Assembly (NCBI GenBank): GCA_024663395.1
Contig: JANFAH010000046.1
Coordinates: forward strand, 434,001-498,000
Length of the DNA: 64,000 nt
From: Pisolithus tinctorius
Taxonomy: Eukaryota; Basidiomycota; Agaricomycetes; Boletales; Pisolithaceae
Direction of reading: 5' to 3'
Shown here: positions 1 to 12,050 of the stretch, one piece after another
Numbering within the stretch: position 1 is the stretch's first letter
Layout: the number at the start of each line of letters is the position of its first letter
Made by a program: the position numbers and the translations under genes
Notes under the pieces: model-generated
The model's input: the letters and a program-made list of their open reading frames with translations, nothing else
Database searches by the model: none
Told to the model about the DNA's origin: nothing

Positions 1-1917
1 TGTCATTGGATGGTTGTTAGGTGAGCGAAAATGCACGCATACCCGGTTATAGCTCTATACCTGTCCTGTCTTCAGGTCCTTACCTTCATACTGTTCCCGT
101 CTCCCTCCTCTCGACCTGCTTGAACGCCGCACAAGAGGATACCTCGACATTTGGTATAGGTTGCGTGAAAAGCCTTCTGAACGTCACCGAGATCGCCGTA
201 TATTACGAGTCGGAAATTTCTAGACTTCGCCGGGAAGCCAAGGTTCATACTACCTCTGCTAATGGGGACGTCGTCACCTTTGTCAATGCGACAATACTGA
301 CCATGGAACATGGTGAACTCTCTGCTGACTTGATCACGGAAGGAACTGTTGTCCTGCGAGGGGGATACATCGACACTGTAGGTAAAGATGGTGAAGTCGC
401 CATCCCAGAGGGCGGTGTTGTTATACAAGCCGATGGAGGTAATACCAGGCTTTTCATAGTAGTACGAACCCACTGATGTGAGCATGTGAGGTAGGTACAT
501 TGTGCCTGGCTTCATTGACGCGCACGCACACTGGGACGGTGAGTCGGAAACATATCCAGCGTCCTCTTGGGAGATGGAAACGTTCCTTGCATATGGTGTA
601 ACCACTGTTCACAAGTAAGAGCCATGCTCCTACGATATTGCTGTCACATCTTCTGACTCGCTGTCACTTCTAGTCCGAGTTCGCAAAATTACCTCGGGTT
701 CGTAGAGCGCGGGCGCGTCGAGAGTGGATTGATGATTGGTCCTCGAATCTTCCATACTGGACAGATCATCTATGGCGCCTCTTCACATGCGTATCATCAC
801 GATATCGCCAATACCGAGGAAGCGAAGGAAGCTCTCACCCGAATTAAGGTGGAAGGTGGCCCCGCCAGCTGGTCGTATAAGAATTATAATCTCCCAGCGA
901 GAGCTTCGAGACAGCGCCTACTGCAGGCGAGACAGATGAACATGGCCTGTGTGCCTGAAGGGGTGAGTGAATGCGAACTTGACTTTCCAGGCTTTTAAAC
1001 CGGTTTTAGGGCATGAATTTCGATTGGGACTTGACCTATATTGTCGATGGTAAGTGCGATGTCATGGCAGAGTGCATAGCCCAACCTACGAGTAATTCCA
1101 AGGCATGACTACCGTCGAACACAATATTCCTGTGTCGATCCTTTACGATGACTTGCTCACACTTTTTGTTTTGAGCGGTACTGGCACCACTCCTACTCAC
1201 ATTGTTAATTATGGCGGAGCTCACGGCGAACAGTATCTCTGGGCAACTGAGGATCTGCCCGGTGACGCCAAGTGAGTCTTATCCATGCTCGGACCAGGGT
1301 TACTGACCGAGGAGTGTTATTGCAGACTTAGACGATTCACAAGGCATGACATTCTAGAAGGTCTGTCGGAGTCTACAGCAACGTCCCTTCAATTGTAAGC
1401 GTGTTCATTGGGCTCGGTTGTTAGCCATACTCACTGTGTGGATTATGTAGCTCTAGCGTTTTTCAATGTCTCTACAACGGTTGCAACGATGGTTCATCGT
1501 GGTATCCACGCTCATATCGGTGCGCACGGTGAACCGCCACTCGGACTCATGTACCATCACGAGATGGCGTTAGCCAAAGTAGGCGGGTTGAGTAGCTACG
1601 AGGTTTGAACAGTCGTCATGTTGGACATACCACCCAGATGCTGATTTTGTGCCCGTCGCTACACAGGTTCTCCGTGCTGCCACGATCCACGCGGCTCTGA
1701 CGTTTGGGTTGGATGAATCTATCGGTCAGTCTCTGCGGGTAAACTCGCTGATTTGGTTGTTTACCCTGGAGGGGTCGATTTATTGGAGAACATCCGAAAG
1801 ACTAGAGACCTCAAATACGTGATACGTGGAGGCAGGATATGGGAAACTGAGGACATGACTGAGGTTTGGCCTGTGAAGGGCAGAAAGCAGGTGTTGTCTC
1901 GGATCAATGTGGATTGA
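1..1917 (+). CDS. Amidohydrolase-family protein, 3' part, with a frameshift
   Basis: Probable metal-dependent hydrolase of the amidohydrolase superfamily; the substrate cannot be told. The gene enters from the left edge, so its true start is not in view. Likely exons are up to 438, 491-614, 674-962, from 1010, and further short exons to the stop at 1915-1917. The sequence shows the strand leading into the metal site (VTFVNATILT), the HxH metal ligands in GFIDAHAHWDG, a GVTTVH segment, a His-rich stretch near 1500-1565, and the typical C-terminal ATIHAALTFGLDESIG followed by SAGKLADLVVY. Between those last two blocks, at about 1722-1730, one base is missing: the first continues in a frame that soon stops, while SAGKLADLVV and the rest lie in another frame. 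Either the gene is newly broken or the assembly has an error. The family call is seen from motifs; activity is inferred and doubtful. Confidence 0.75.
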
Positions 1918-2149
1918 GGGGGTGTGAGAGTATGTAACTACTTATCTCACAGAACTCTCGTGATTGAGAAAAGTTTCAACGAGTCATTCCAATGGCAGGG
2001 GATGATCCCTCGTCATTCTTTGACAGACACTTACCGCTAAGTTTGTTGGCAATACGAGTTCGCCCACTGGACATTCGAACGCTATATATGTATTCCACCG
2101 ATGACATTTGGCATTTGTGTTTACGATCAATTTCAGCTTGCACGCGCTC

Positions 2150-2815
2150 TCAAGTCTGCTTCGCTGCATTGGCGCGTATCACCGATGCTGTGGTTCCCTT
2201 CATGCTACAGGAGTTTGCGGTCATTCAGTATGTACATCCCTAACGCAGATCTGTGCTTACCCAATGAAATCAGGGCCAGCGTCCAGGAAAGCCCTGAAAG
2301 ACATGAGTACCCTTGTGATCCACGATGCATGAGTTTGTCACTCACATAACTGCCCGATCGGGTGGAACCCCTAGTTTTTCTTCGAAGAAATCCGAGAAAG
2401 CCTTCGACCATATAATGGAATTCTCCGCATTGGTATTGAAAAGGCTCATCTAAGTGGGAAGAGTTAACGCTGAGAAGTATCAAAGACCAGCCTGAAGTGC
2501 TGACAACTTGAACCAAGACTGAGGGCTCAAACCCTCCTCTGCATGTCAAGAAGGGATTGTACTGGCAGTCGATAATGAAGGCGTTCTCGTCCTTTCCGAT
2601 AGTTTGAGCAGCAAACTAGATCGAAGCATTTCAGGGCGCCTTATGAATATTGGTCGTGATTGATATCCATACCCGCCTGAATTCGCAGACGAATGTCCTG
2701 AAGGCATCGTCCGATTCCAGCTGAGCCACGAGTCGTGAGAATCGTCCCATGATATTCTTGGTTCTTGAGGGTAATGACTTACTTTCACGTTGGTAGTGAG
2801 CCAAATCAAAGGCAT
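2150..2815 (-). CDS. MIF/tautomerase-like small protein
   Basis: Resembles the macrophage migration inhibitory factor (MIF) tautomerase family, small cytosolic trimers of about 115 residues. Read on the minus strand: exon 1 is MPLIWLTTNVK (2815-2783), with Pro directly after Met, the catalytic residue of the family. An exon ending CEFRR joins FAAQTIGKDENAFIID, then a strand YNPFLTCRGGFEPSVLV (family: YNP.LTF.G..DPA), then SKAFSDFFEEKLGVPPDR and AFLDAGPDFIG, ending GMKGTTASV and a stop at 2150-2152. Most joints have GT-AG borders near 50-60 bp. The joint before the SLFNTNAENS segment does not resolve cleanly, so one exon may be damaged. The arrangement of blocks is convincing for the family; whether the gene is functional is uncertain. 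Confidence 0.6.
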
Positions 2816-3959
2816 GGTGGGTTGTCGAGAGGATCAGGCTTGAGCAAGATCACATATCTAAGCGCAAGCATCCGTGGGAATTTGCTGAAAGCGTACCCAA
2901 GGGACTCAAAATGCATCCGGCATGATCCCGACGGCGGGTGGTGCCAGATACATGGAAAGCGATCCTTTTCGTGGTTTTACCTTGCACCATGCAAGCCCCA
3001 ATTATCCCGACACGACTGGTACTATCTCCATCGGAAAATCATGGGGCTCAAATCGAAGATAAAAGTCACAGGCAAGAAACGTTTTTTTTTTCGTTTTTTA
3101 CAACCCAATTCGCTATGCGATAAGGCGATAAGGTTTGTTCTCAGTCAAAAGATGGTGCAAGTGCTCGCCCTGTTGTTCCGGCAGAACGCACTGCATATTC
3201 AACGTCGTGGCAAGGCTTGAGACCAGTTCTACGCACCATCAACAAACTGTCACGGCTGCTGGGGTCGGAGAGGTCAACGGTAGCTCAAACGGTTGAAAAC
3301 TCTATACTAGCACTGGTGTCTTCCCTGTGAGTACTCCATCTGGTCCTTGCGATTGCGCTCACCTACATCTCCCGAGTGGCCAGGGACCTGGAAACCCTTT
3401 ACCTGAGCCCAGACAGACAGTGTATGCATTCCCGAGGCACCGATGAGTAGATCTTCAGTACTGCTGGTTGTTGATGTACCCGGCCAACTTTCAAGCCTGC
3501 CAACGGCCCGACCCAGATTAGAGCCTGCTGATGGAAAACTTGGACAGGCTGAATGAACAGACTCAAGAATTGGACTTCCAAGCTTCAAGCTTCATCGGTA
3601 TCAGAATCCCATTTTCGACTGCCACTAGTAGCACTGAGTTCAGCCCCGTGTTCTTTCGTGTGAGGCTGTACCAGCTAACATGAGAGTGACATGTAGGTGC
3701 ACTGAGGGTCTAACTGGGAGACGGCAGATCCCGATGCAGGAAAACGTCAACTCGACCCCCCGCAAGTCGGGAACTTGTGTAAACAGGTTGCAGGCTAGCA
3801 TATACTCTTACAATCAGCGAACAGCGAACAGTCCATCACAAGTAACTTTGTAGTAGGAGGCGCGTGTATTTTGGAAGAGTTAGAGGTGATGTTCTATGCT
3901 TTCCCCCGGATTGGTTCACTCGCGCTGTCGCTTCCGCGAGTACTCAGTTCTTTATTTCA
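2816..3959. other. No recognisable gene
   Basis: About 1.1 kb between the tautomerase-like gene and the next weak ORF. Only short open frames are seen, none with a motif or consistent exon structure. A T-rich run lies at about 3083-3100. Part of it probably serves as promoter for the minus-strand tautomerase-like gene. Confidence 0.5.
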
Positions 3960-4584
3960 CTAGGCAGAACACAATCTCATCCCCGAACTGATTTCTCGCC
4001 AGGGGTTGGGCGGGCGAGTCCTCACGTGCCTCATCGTGCTCCTCCCCCTTCCCCTCCTAGAGCCTCCTCGATTTAGCTTCCTGAGGCACCAGCGTGCCTC
4101 GTGGATCGATATCCCGTGTTGGTTGCTGATGGTCTTCCCGCAGTCCAAGCAGACAGCATTGTAGTCACTCATTGCGATAAGAATCTGACGAGGCATGTCC
4201 CTGTGCGTCTTTGTTGTTTGCTGCTTTTATTTGGTACTTTTGATCGGATTCGCCTGAGTTCTCCATCTCGTGTTACTTGACCGTGCGCCGCTCAGGCCCT
4301 CTTCAGGGAGGAAGTTCCTCGTCCGGTCAACCCGTTCGTATCGCTTACCGTGCCGACTCCCGTCACAACCCCTTCCGATTATAAGACGAGTTAGTGACAT
4401 CAGGGTCATGGGACTCTTTGATGAACTCCATGCCCCGGAGGTCATTGAACTCGCCAAAATCATCAACGACCCTAACTATATGCTCATATAGGCGATGGAA
4501 TAGCATTTTGTCTAGTTTATTAGTGGCTGAAAGGCGCAGGTTTAGCTTCTGGATGGCATGAATAGCAAGTTTGCGGTCGATCAT
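3960..4584 (-). CDS. Possible small unknown protein with a Cys/His motif
   Basis: Two minus-strand open segments could be exons of one short gene. The upstream one (4584-4363) starts MIDRKLAIHAIQKLNLRLSA and is fairly hydrophilic and helical. The downstream one (4196-3960) contains CLDCGKTISNQHGISIH followed by RWC, a spacing (C-x2-C-x9-H-x4-C) like a small zinc-binding finger, then an Arg/Gly-rich tail. I do not recognise the family. No splice joint was proven between the segments, and both may be chance. It could also be a fragment of a mobile-element protein. Confidence 0.25.
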
Positions 4585-4953
4585 TTCCGTAGACGGAGGC
4601 TAAGTCGGGGCAAGGATTCAACCATCCACTACCAGTAGCTCCAACAGCTACAAGTCCAGCATTTCAACAAGGTCCACGTACTGAAACTCTCCCCCTTACA
4701 GTGAGGTGGAGCTGACGACTAACTGGGGACCACCTCGACGTCTCCTTTGCTGCTGTCAGATGCGCCAGTACTTGGCAAGTACACAGGGTCAGCTTTGCGG
4801 ATGCATCGACGCAAGGTCCGGAATCGATACCTCGAACGAGCTTGAGAGATACGCTATGGGTATCACCAAGTGGTATCATGGTTAATATTAACGACCAACC
4901 CCTGGTACAAATCCACATAGTTAAAGAATGGTGATGACATGACCGTCGGGATA
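4585..4953. other. Short intergenic stretch
   Basis: No gene is supported here. It holds the 3' flank of the fucosyltransferase-like gene, whose stop codon is at 4954-4956 on the minus strand. Confidence 0.5.
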
Positions 4954-7118
4954 TTAGTCTATCTGTGCGGTACGTGGGTCAGCACCGTTGGCTGCGCGCA
5001 GATTTATGACACCTCCAGCAACCGAACTGAGTGCATGGGCGTAAAAGAACGATGCACGTGCAAGTAATTCCTGCTCAACAATCCCAAGAACGTCCGTAAG
5101 AAGCAATGACCAGCCAAATCGCCTGCGGTCCTCGATAGTGATGAGATCCGAAGCACGAATCGCTCCGCGTTCCTTGAGATATGCAAGATTTCCGGTATCC
5201 CGTTCGTCCGTGGCGATGTAGAATCTATGGGGAACAATTAGGGCAAATTCTATAAGTGTAGAATATGCACTGACTTATCCCCTCGCTCTGGGGGATGAAG
5301 CTGCACGTATTCGGCGTTGCTCTTTGCGTCTGGTATAGCGTAGGTGTCCAAGGACGTAGGTGACAGGTTACGGAGGACTTCCCGACCGGCGTCAAGGTGA
5401 TTTTTTATCCGTGAGAGGTGTTCCCCGAAGTCATCATGCATCACCCAGTGATATCTCACGACTGCGAAGGGAGTCAATCCGACTTTTCTTCCGAGAGATT
5501 TGCGCGCGAAAAGACTCACAGTCACCACGGCGCATATGTGCGCCCATCCACATCCTTCCACCAACTATATCTCGCATCCGGTCGGACATAGCTTCTGCGA
5601 GCTCCTTTACCGAATCTGTGTGGGTTATCTCATACAACACTAAACGCGCAAACTTATCCCGCCCAGCAGTAGATGTGAACAGCATGCTTGCCTTCGTACC
5701 ATTAGTGTTTGATAAAGTGATTTGGGAGCATCGTGCTTACGGGTTTACGTTCGTAGTGTATCTCCCCTTTGAGGAGAAGAACATCTTCTGTGAAGTTGTA
5801 GAAGTCATCCACAAATCCGCGAATCGAGTTGTGAGGCGCGACTTGTCTGATAGGATTAACAACATTCTTAACGTAGTCCATGCCAAGCCTGGTTAGACGA
5901 TTAACTTTGTGAGTCAAGTGCAAGTTCCGTGCTACTTACGCGCCATCAAACGTATAGAGGACTTCCCAACCATTGCTGAGGAGTACCTCTGTCAAGCCTT
6001 CATCTGTCGAAACGCCTCCGATACCATTGGATTCCAGTATCGCACGGGCCTGGTCCCAGCCCAAAACGAATTGTCTACCGGCAAGCATCAGTTCCAGAAC
6101 ATGGTACGCCTTTGTTCTTGACGGCGTTTTCCATCCACCGTATTGATCCTGAGCTTTATCCCCCAGTCGTGGATTCCACTTCCCCCTTTCTTTCATTTCC
6201 TCTGGAATTCTATCCACGCGGTTGAGGCGTAACGGATCGTACCATTGGTTCTCGATGACATGCAAGCTCGGTGGTTCACCGTGACTATCGAATACGCTTG
6301 GGTTTTGATGGTATTTCGCAACGTCCCATTGACCTGTGCTCAGCTCAAGATCTTCAGGGAGGTTATGTAACCGGAGGTAGTCGGCAACAGTTATGACAGA
6401 TTGTGTACGTCGAAGATGGGTCAAGTTGAGCATATCAGAAATGGGCACCTTCCAGGCCATCTGCTTATCTTCGGGGAGCTCGCGCCACTCGTCCGAGTTA
6501 ACGGCGTCCCCGCGGTTGACCATGGTCGCGTACGCTGCGCAGACATCACTGAAGGGTGATTCAGCATCTACGCAATAGAATCAAAACGCAGTAAGCATCA
6601 CTGACTTGCCGTATTCACATGCTCGGGCATATACAAAGGACGGTATTATTACAGTACGATTGAGCAATGAGCCATGATGAAGGGCCGTTTCAATGATATA
6701 GCGCATCTAACGGAGTATGGGTATCATCAGCGACGAACAACAGGTAACGCACATTGTTCCATCCTAGAGTCATGCTGTAGTCCCGAGCATAATACCCACG
6801 AGTTCTGGAGACTATGGCCTGCAGACTCTCCAAGTCAAGTTCATCGCTGACCAGCAGCGGATCGTTCGAGTGATACACTGGTACATGTGGCGCTTGTGGA
6901 GGTTCGCTGAGAGGCAGTGGACAGAAATCTGATCTCCGCTGTCCCGAAGAGAGAATGAATCCACCCAAGAGACCGACTATTAGAGTGAATGCGAGCAGAG
7001 TTGATGATGGCCCATTGCGAGACATTCGCAGGAAGGACAAGAAGGATCGCTGAGGACGCGTTGTTTCTGGTGAATTACTGAGTGGCAAGTATCCTCCTAC
7101 CGACGACCATCCCGCCAT
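4954..7118 (-). CDS. O-fucosyltransferase-like type II membrane protein
   Basis: Probable glycosyltransferase of the GDP-fucose protein O-fucosyltransferase fold, expected in the secretory pathway. Seven exons (minus strand): 7118-6753, 6706 to about 6610, about 6570-5940, 5888-5741, 5691-5520, 5461-5275 and 5224-4954. Introns of 46-58 bp join in phase; the second intron's borders are not fixed. The N-terminus has a single hydrophobic segment (STLLAFTLIVGLLGGFIL), as in Golgi type II enzymes. Key blocks are GWNN-MRYIIETALHHG, NRTVIIPSFVYARACEY, MVNRGDA, the GDP-sugar-binding MRRGDF completed across the 5462-5519 intron, ERGDKFYIATDERD completed across 5225-5274, and RASFFYAHALSSVAGGVINL. These blocks characterise a family common in basidiomycetes. 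No break was found. A scrambled copy lies at 10.4-11.65 kb. Confidence 0.75.
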
Positions 7119-8090
7119 GGGTAGTGCTGTTGAGAGTGCAGGACAATGACAGGAAGCAAACCGCGCCGCGGAGGCTGTGCTCGGCTGTGACTCAAGTTGC
7201 CGCCGGCGCTAATCGCAGACGACAGATACGCTTTCCTAATGAACCTCAACAAGCGCGTGCACGAATAGGGTTCTCGGGCCACTGACTAGCTCAGATATTT
7301 TGTGAGCACTGAAGACTCTTCTAGTTATCGGGCAATCAGGAGCTTGCCTGCACTGGACAGTTTTCACTACCCATGGCTCATCACGAGTGTCTCTAAATGT
7401 GTGTTACTGTAAAAGGACTGCCGCAATCAATCACCCAGTCAAGCGGGGTCAATATCCGATCATCATGACCTTGTTCGGATAGGTGGATATGGTTTTATGT
7501 ACATCACATCGTAACAGAGTCACCGCAAAACCTCGAAAGCCAATGGAAAAACCGACGAATGCTAAGTGTCTATCCTACAGGCGATGATCCTCAGCCCTCT
7601 TGTCCACCTCCATTAGCAGCGGGGATATGCGTTTGCAAAGCAGGGGAGAGTTGCCAACCTGTTCTTCGTGTGGATGTTCTCCGTAGGTGTGGACCATATT
7701 GACGATACATGATGCATGTCGCAGGTGTTGATTCTATTGTCGATGACAGCGGGCACCCATCTCCCTAGCCCCACCAAAGATGGTAAGTGTACCGTAAGGC
7801 CAACAGGGTCGTTAGGCTTATGCTTTGGAGGTTTAGTTCACCTCATGAAACCTGCCGCTCGGGGCAATGCAGCTTCTCCAGATCATATCAGCGCAGCACC
7901 CATCGTTTAAAAGATAGGACTGGATTGCTCCATTACGGGGTGGACACGTCTTCCCCACCCCTGATTACTTCTCCATCCACAATCCCCAACGAGCTCGTCG
8001 ACGAGTCCGCGTAATACAAGTTACGCAAACGATATGGGGATTCCAGGCGGATTCGGTGGAGACACTTCATAGCCAAATATAGTCATCCGC
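7119..8090. other. Intergenic region, no gene supported
   Basis: About 1 kb upstream of the fucosyltransferase-like gene and before the DUF6534-like exons. It presumably contains both promoters if the latter was ever active. Short open frames at 7716-8014 show no motif. Confidence 0.5.
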
Positions 8091-9030
8091 TCATTTGTTT
8101 ACGATAGGCGCTACCCTCATCGGAGGTTTGGCCTCCGCCATGTGAGTATTGCTTTGCTTGGTTTCGTCACGTCTCCCCTCTGATATCCCCGTTTCACGTC
8201 AAAGGTTATATGGCATAACGACTCTTCAGGGGCGCTTTATTCAGAATATTCAGGCTTGTGATCTGCTTACTGGATATACAGTCTTATGTGTATTATATGC
8301 ACGATACTGCGGATTCCTCGACCATAAAGTTCATCGTTGCTGCCATATGGTGGGTTAGGCTACTTGGGGGTAACCGTCAAGTCTTCTCATGTGAAATCAG
8401 GATACTTGATACACTGCACGTCGCGTTCAGTATGTGTTTGTTGCGTCCACGTGAATGCATAACTAATAGGTGATCAGTGTGTCATCTCCTGTATTACTAC
8501 CTGGTGAGGCTGATGTGTCTCTTCCTTGTGACCCTCGTGCTCAGCTGCTGTAGATAACCCACTATGGCGATCTGTTGAGTTTGGATTTTGTTGTCTGGTT
8601 TGTATGCCTTTCATTTCAGCGTTACTTCCTGCTGATGAGACTTGGCAGGTCATTCCCAGTACGCATACCCAATTTTCTACAACTTACAAGGCACTGAATT
8701 CGAATTATTGCCCTGCTTAGGCGTCGCTTCTCGCAAATGTGCGTTCCTTTCGTCTCAGAGGCCTTTATGATAGGAGTTTAACCGTATTCCAGTTTTTTGT
8801 GATTACTATAGTTCTGTTGTAAGTAACCCTCTTTTGTGGGTTGATGCTCACAAGCCGGATGCCGCTAGATTCTTCGCACATAAAATACATTACCGTATGT
8901 CACATTCAGCGTTCCTATCGATATTTTGTTGATTGGCATTCAGTCTTTCGCCGTCAAGTGAGATGGCTGGTGACCGCGCTGATCGTGGGTACATTTACTT
9001 GTGGTGACAAGGATATCACTCAGTGACAGG
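8091..9030 (+). pseudogene. Degraded DUF6534-like multi-pass membrane protein
   Basis: A row of short exon-like pieces matches the fungal DUF6534 membrane-protein pattern. They read GATLIGGLASAM (from 8109), LYGITTLQ, SYVYYMHDTADSS followed by IKFIVAAIW, ILDTLHVAF, then CHLLYYYLV and THYGDLLSLDFVVW, and later LIGIQSFAVK near 8930-8960. The family reads LYG.T..Q.Y.YY...D, then VA.LW.LDT.H.A and HYLV. GT-AG borders separate the first pieces, for example before SYVYYM at about 8281. After about 8600 no continuous coding can be followed, and the LIGIQSF piece runs straight into a stop. I infer a decayed or truncated copy; a real gene with a poorly read 3' half remains possible. Confidence 0.45.
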
Positions 9031-10404
9031 GTTGTGATAGATACTACTGGTAATTACTCACCTCGGTGAGTTTTTTATTACGCACACGAGGGGTTCTTCA
9101 TGATATTTCAACAGGGTTTGGCATAGGTTTGTACTTTTTGTCCTACCACGAGAGACTTATACTAATCAAAGAGCAGCGAGAGTTGTTTTAACGTACTCCG
9201 GCCTGCTCAGCCATCTTCACGGAAATACTGATATCCATGTGTAGGCTCATCAATAACGAGGCCAGCTTCGTCTCACAGACCAAGGTAGTAGTTTGGTTAA
9301 CGGAGATATTTGTGCATCAGCTCATGAGCCGTTATTCCTAGTTTTATACAACGCCTGCTCTATCCTCCATCGTACTAGCTGAGATTTTGATTACGGTGTC
9401 ACTCTGCGTACTTTTGTATGAAAGTGGCTCTCGCTCCGCAATCCCAAGGTGGCTTCAGTCGGTGTCAGTGTTTGGTTCCTACCTAACGAACCCTGCTTAG
9501 AACGAAACGCCTGTTGAACACGCTTATCATATATGCTGTCAACCGGTGTTTGCTGACCTTGTAAGTTTGATCCCTCACTATTTTGTAACTGTGACATGAC
9601 TTTTCGTGGTAGACTAGTCGCCATTGCAGAACTCACCGTGGTACGTGTGACCTATTGCAAGATGACCATAACATGTTCACAATTCCTTCAGGACGCTAAT
9701 GATCAAACTGCATGGACAATGGGATTAGACTTCATCATTGGAAAACGTCAGTCTTCTGTGCCTTGGACACCATTCTCAGAACTCCCTATCTTATTGTTGA
9801 TTAGTATATGCCAACTCGCTTCTAGCTTCGCTGAACACCCGGCAACACCTTCGATTCCAGGGTTCAGCCACAGAGTCAGATGTACGAGTCAATGCTGTCC
9901 ATTTCGCAAACTTTCCGAAGCTTCCAGAGGACGGATGCAGTTCAAAGGATGGAAGAAGGCATTTCGATGTGCCCGATGCGGTTGTTATCGATATCGGCGC
10001 CTTTCAGGTCCGTGATAAGACTACAGCCTTGTGAAGAAATGGAGGGGTGTGGTTCGAGCAGTTCCATCTTATGTTTGCCATTATGCGTGAGGTGTCATCA
10101 CTGGATATATCACTTAGGTGCACGACGTTCCTCTTGCTTCATGAAGCTACACAGCCAGCACCATCTAGATCCGAGGGGCTGAATCCATAACGAAGCTTTA
10201 CACAGCCACTCCATACAATGACTGCACATCCCTTGGTACAGAAATGATAGGATGTTCCAAACCTGGGATGAACAAATCCAAAGGAGACAAAGCAGGTCCA
10301 TAGGACCCACTGTTAGATGACCACCCGCCCTTCCATAGCTCAGAACGAGCAAGTTGTGGAGGTAGTCCAAGGTACAGATATAACATCGCCGGGTAGTGAC
10401 CTTT
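9031..10404. other. Unassigned region, possible remnants
   Basis: Open frames at 9596-10182 (+) and 10110-10419 (-) show no family motif that I can name. One hydrophobic stretch, ELPILLLISICQLASSF at about 9777-9828, could be another remnant of a membrane protein. No splice structure supports a gene. Confidence 0.35.
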
Positions 10405-11650
10405 GGTAATGCGGCGCATCTAACAAAGCATGGGCTCTAACAAAGTATGGGAATTGTTAGTAACAAAGACGGTACATCATTCCATCCTAGAGTCATGCCA
10501 TAGTCCCGAGCATAATACCCACGAGTTCTGGAGACTATGGCCTGCGGACTCTCCAAGTCAAGTTCACTGCTGACCAGCAGCGGATCGTGGCGTGTGTGGA
10601 GGTTCGCTGAGAGGTAACGGACGGAAATCTGATCTCCGCCGTCCAGATAATGAATGGAAATATCACAGCCACGCGATCCATGTCCTCTTGGTGCTCCCGT
10701 CTCCCAAACACGGACAAACCACAGCATGCACATGGGCCCTTCTTCGACAAACCATATGATATCCATATCTTCCACCTCTATGCCACTCGTTTCCCATCAC
10801 TGCCAACCATCGGCGGAGGTCAATGCCAACCTGGCTTCTCCAAGTCTACCGCTCTCTCCGGCTTTGAATAATTCATGCAACAGATAGCGGAAGGATGAAC
10901 TTGGGTCGACGAGACCACAATGCTGCCATGGTTGCACTGCCAGGTTGCGATGCCACCAGTGCTCCGCCCGCGGTTTGATACCGCATAGCGCATACTCTAT
11001 TAAAGAGTATCCAAAGGCATCATATTTTTCTATGTAATTTATTACTATCATTGGGCCGCTCATACGTAATGGGCGGGTATGCCAATTCATATGCATCAGG
11101 CGTTTACACAGCCTTCATACTCTCGCCGGAGGAGGGCTGTGTAGAAGCCTGGCACTAGATAGGATTGAAGTGTGCATTAGAACCCACAGGTCATGCGTTT
11201 ATGATGTGAATTGAGAGTCCTTATCTGCAGGTGTACTGGTAATTGACGGCCGATACTCCTCGATAATGGCCGGGCGGGAAGCCTCCATATGTTTGATAGA
11301 CATCGACGGTGGACGTGACTCACAAAACTGATTGTCCAACCAGACTTGGCATGGACTACGTCAGGGGTCTGTCTCAGCTCAAAACAAATCGACTTCCAGC
11401 GAGCATCACCGTTAACGTTCACGTGTTGTTTATCCCTAACCGCGGATTCTACTAGTTCCTATGTCCTCTGGGATTCTTCGTGCGGTTGAGGCGTAGTCGT
11501 TCTCGATGACATGCAAACTTGTTGGTTTACCGTGACTACCGAATATCGATTACTGTAAGGATGTGTTATTTCTGGTGAATTACTGAGTGACAAGTATCTT
11601 GCTATCGACTATTGGAGTGGAGGACGAGGCTGTGCTCGGCTGCCACTCCT
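10405..11650 (-). pseudogene. Scrambled pseudogene copy of the O-fucosyltransferase-like gene
   Basis: Stretches closely match the gene at 4954-7118 but in the wrong order. Bases 10405-10645 match about 6700-6950; on the minus strand they read SRTRGYYARDY and MTLGWND, as in the parent. Around 11340-11365 the sequence matches the parent near 5880 (LGMDYV). Bases 11450-11560 match about 6165-6305, and 11565-11650 match the parent start region near 7055-7190. The 5' coding block therefore lies apart from the start region, and the TM region and C-terminal catalytic blocks are missing. No continuous frame survives. This shows duplication followed by rearrangement and decay. Confidence 0.7.
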
Positions 11651-12050
11651 CGGACCTCATATGCCTCTCACATAGCATCAGCTTCCGTACAGCCCCCGCT
11701 GCCAGCCTATCTCAGTTGGCCAATCTTGCTACATACCAAGACGGTAATCTGCAATGCACAGCGGTGTGGCAGTTGATGTTTTCAGTGAAGTACTGGTGCA
11801 TTAGCATACGTGCCAAGTTGGCATTGGTGGGTGTGTGGGTGTGTACGCTCTTTAGCGCCAGCTTTATAAGGCCATGTCATTTGCACGGATGACGATTACG
11901 TTGGCAGGCACGTAGCCATGGTCCCTGTTATGAGGATAATATCAGTCCCACGGCGCAATTGTGCCCGCTTGGTAAGTAATTTTTGTCTCCCTGCCATCGA
12001 GGCTTTGAGGTGTGGTGGCGCGCTTGGCTAGGTGCTCGTTCCTGCGCGCA
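11651..12050 (+). promoter_or_regulatory. Upstream region of the 12051 membrane protein gene
   Basis: About 400 bp with no gene. The first ATG of the downstream gene in its frame is at 12051, so this stretch presumably holds its promoter and 5' leader. No clear TATA box or named site was identified. Confidence 0.35.

Noticed and set aside
12012..12050. An upstream start for the 12051 membrane protein
   Set aside because: Codon 12012 is GTG, not ATG; the first ATG in frame is 12051 and directly yields a good signal peptide.
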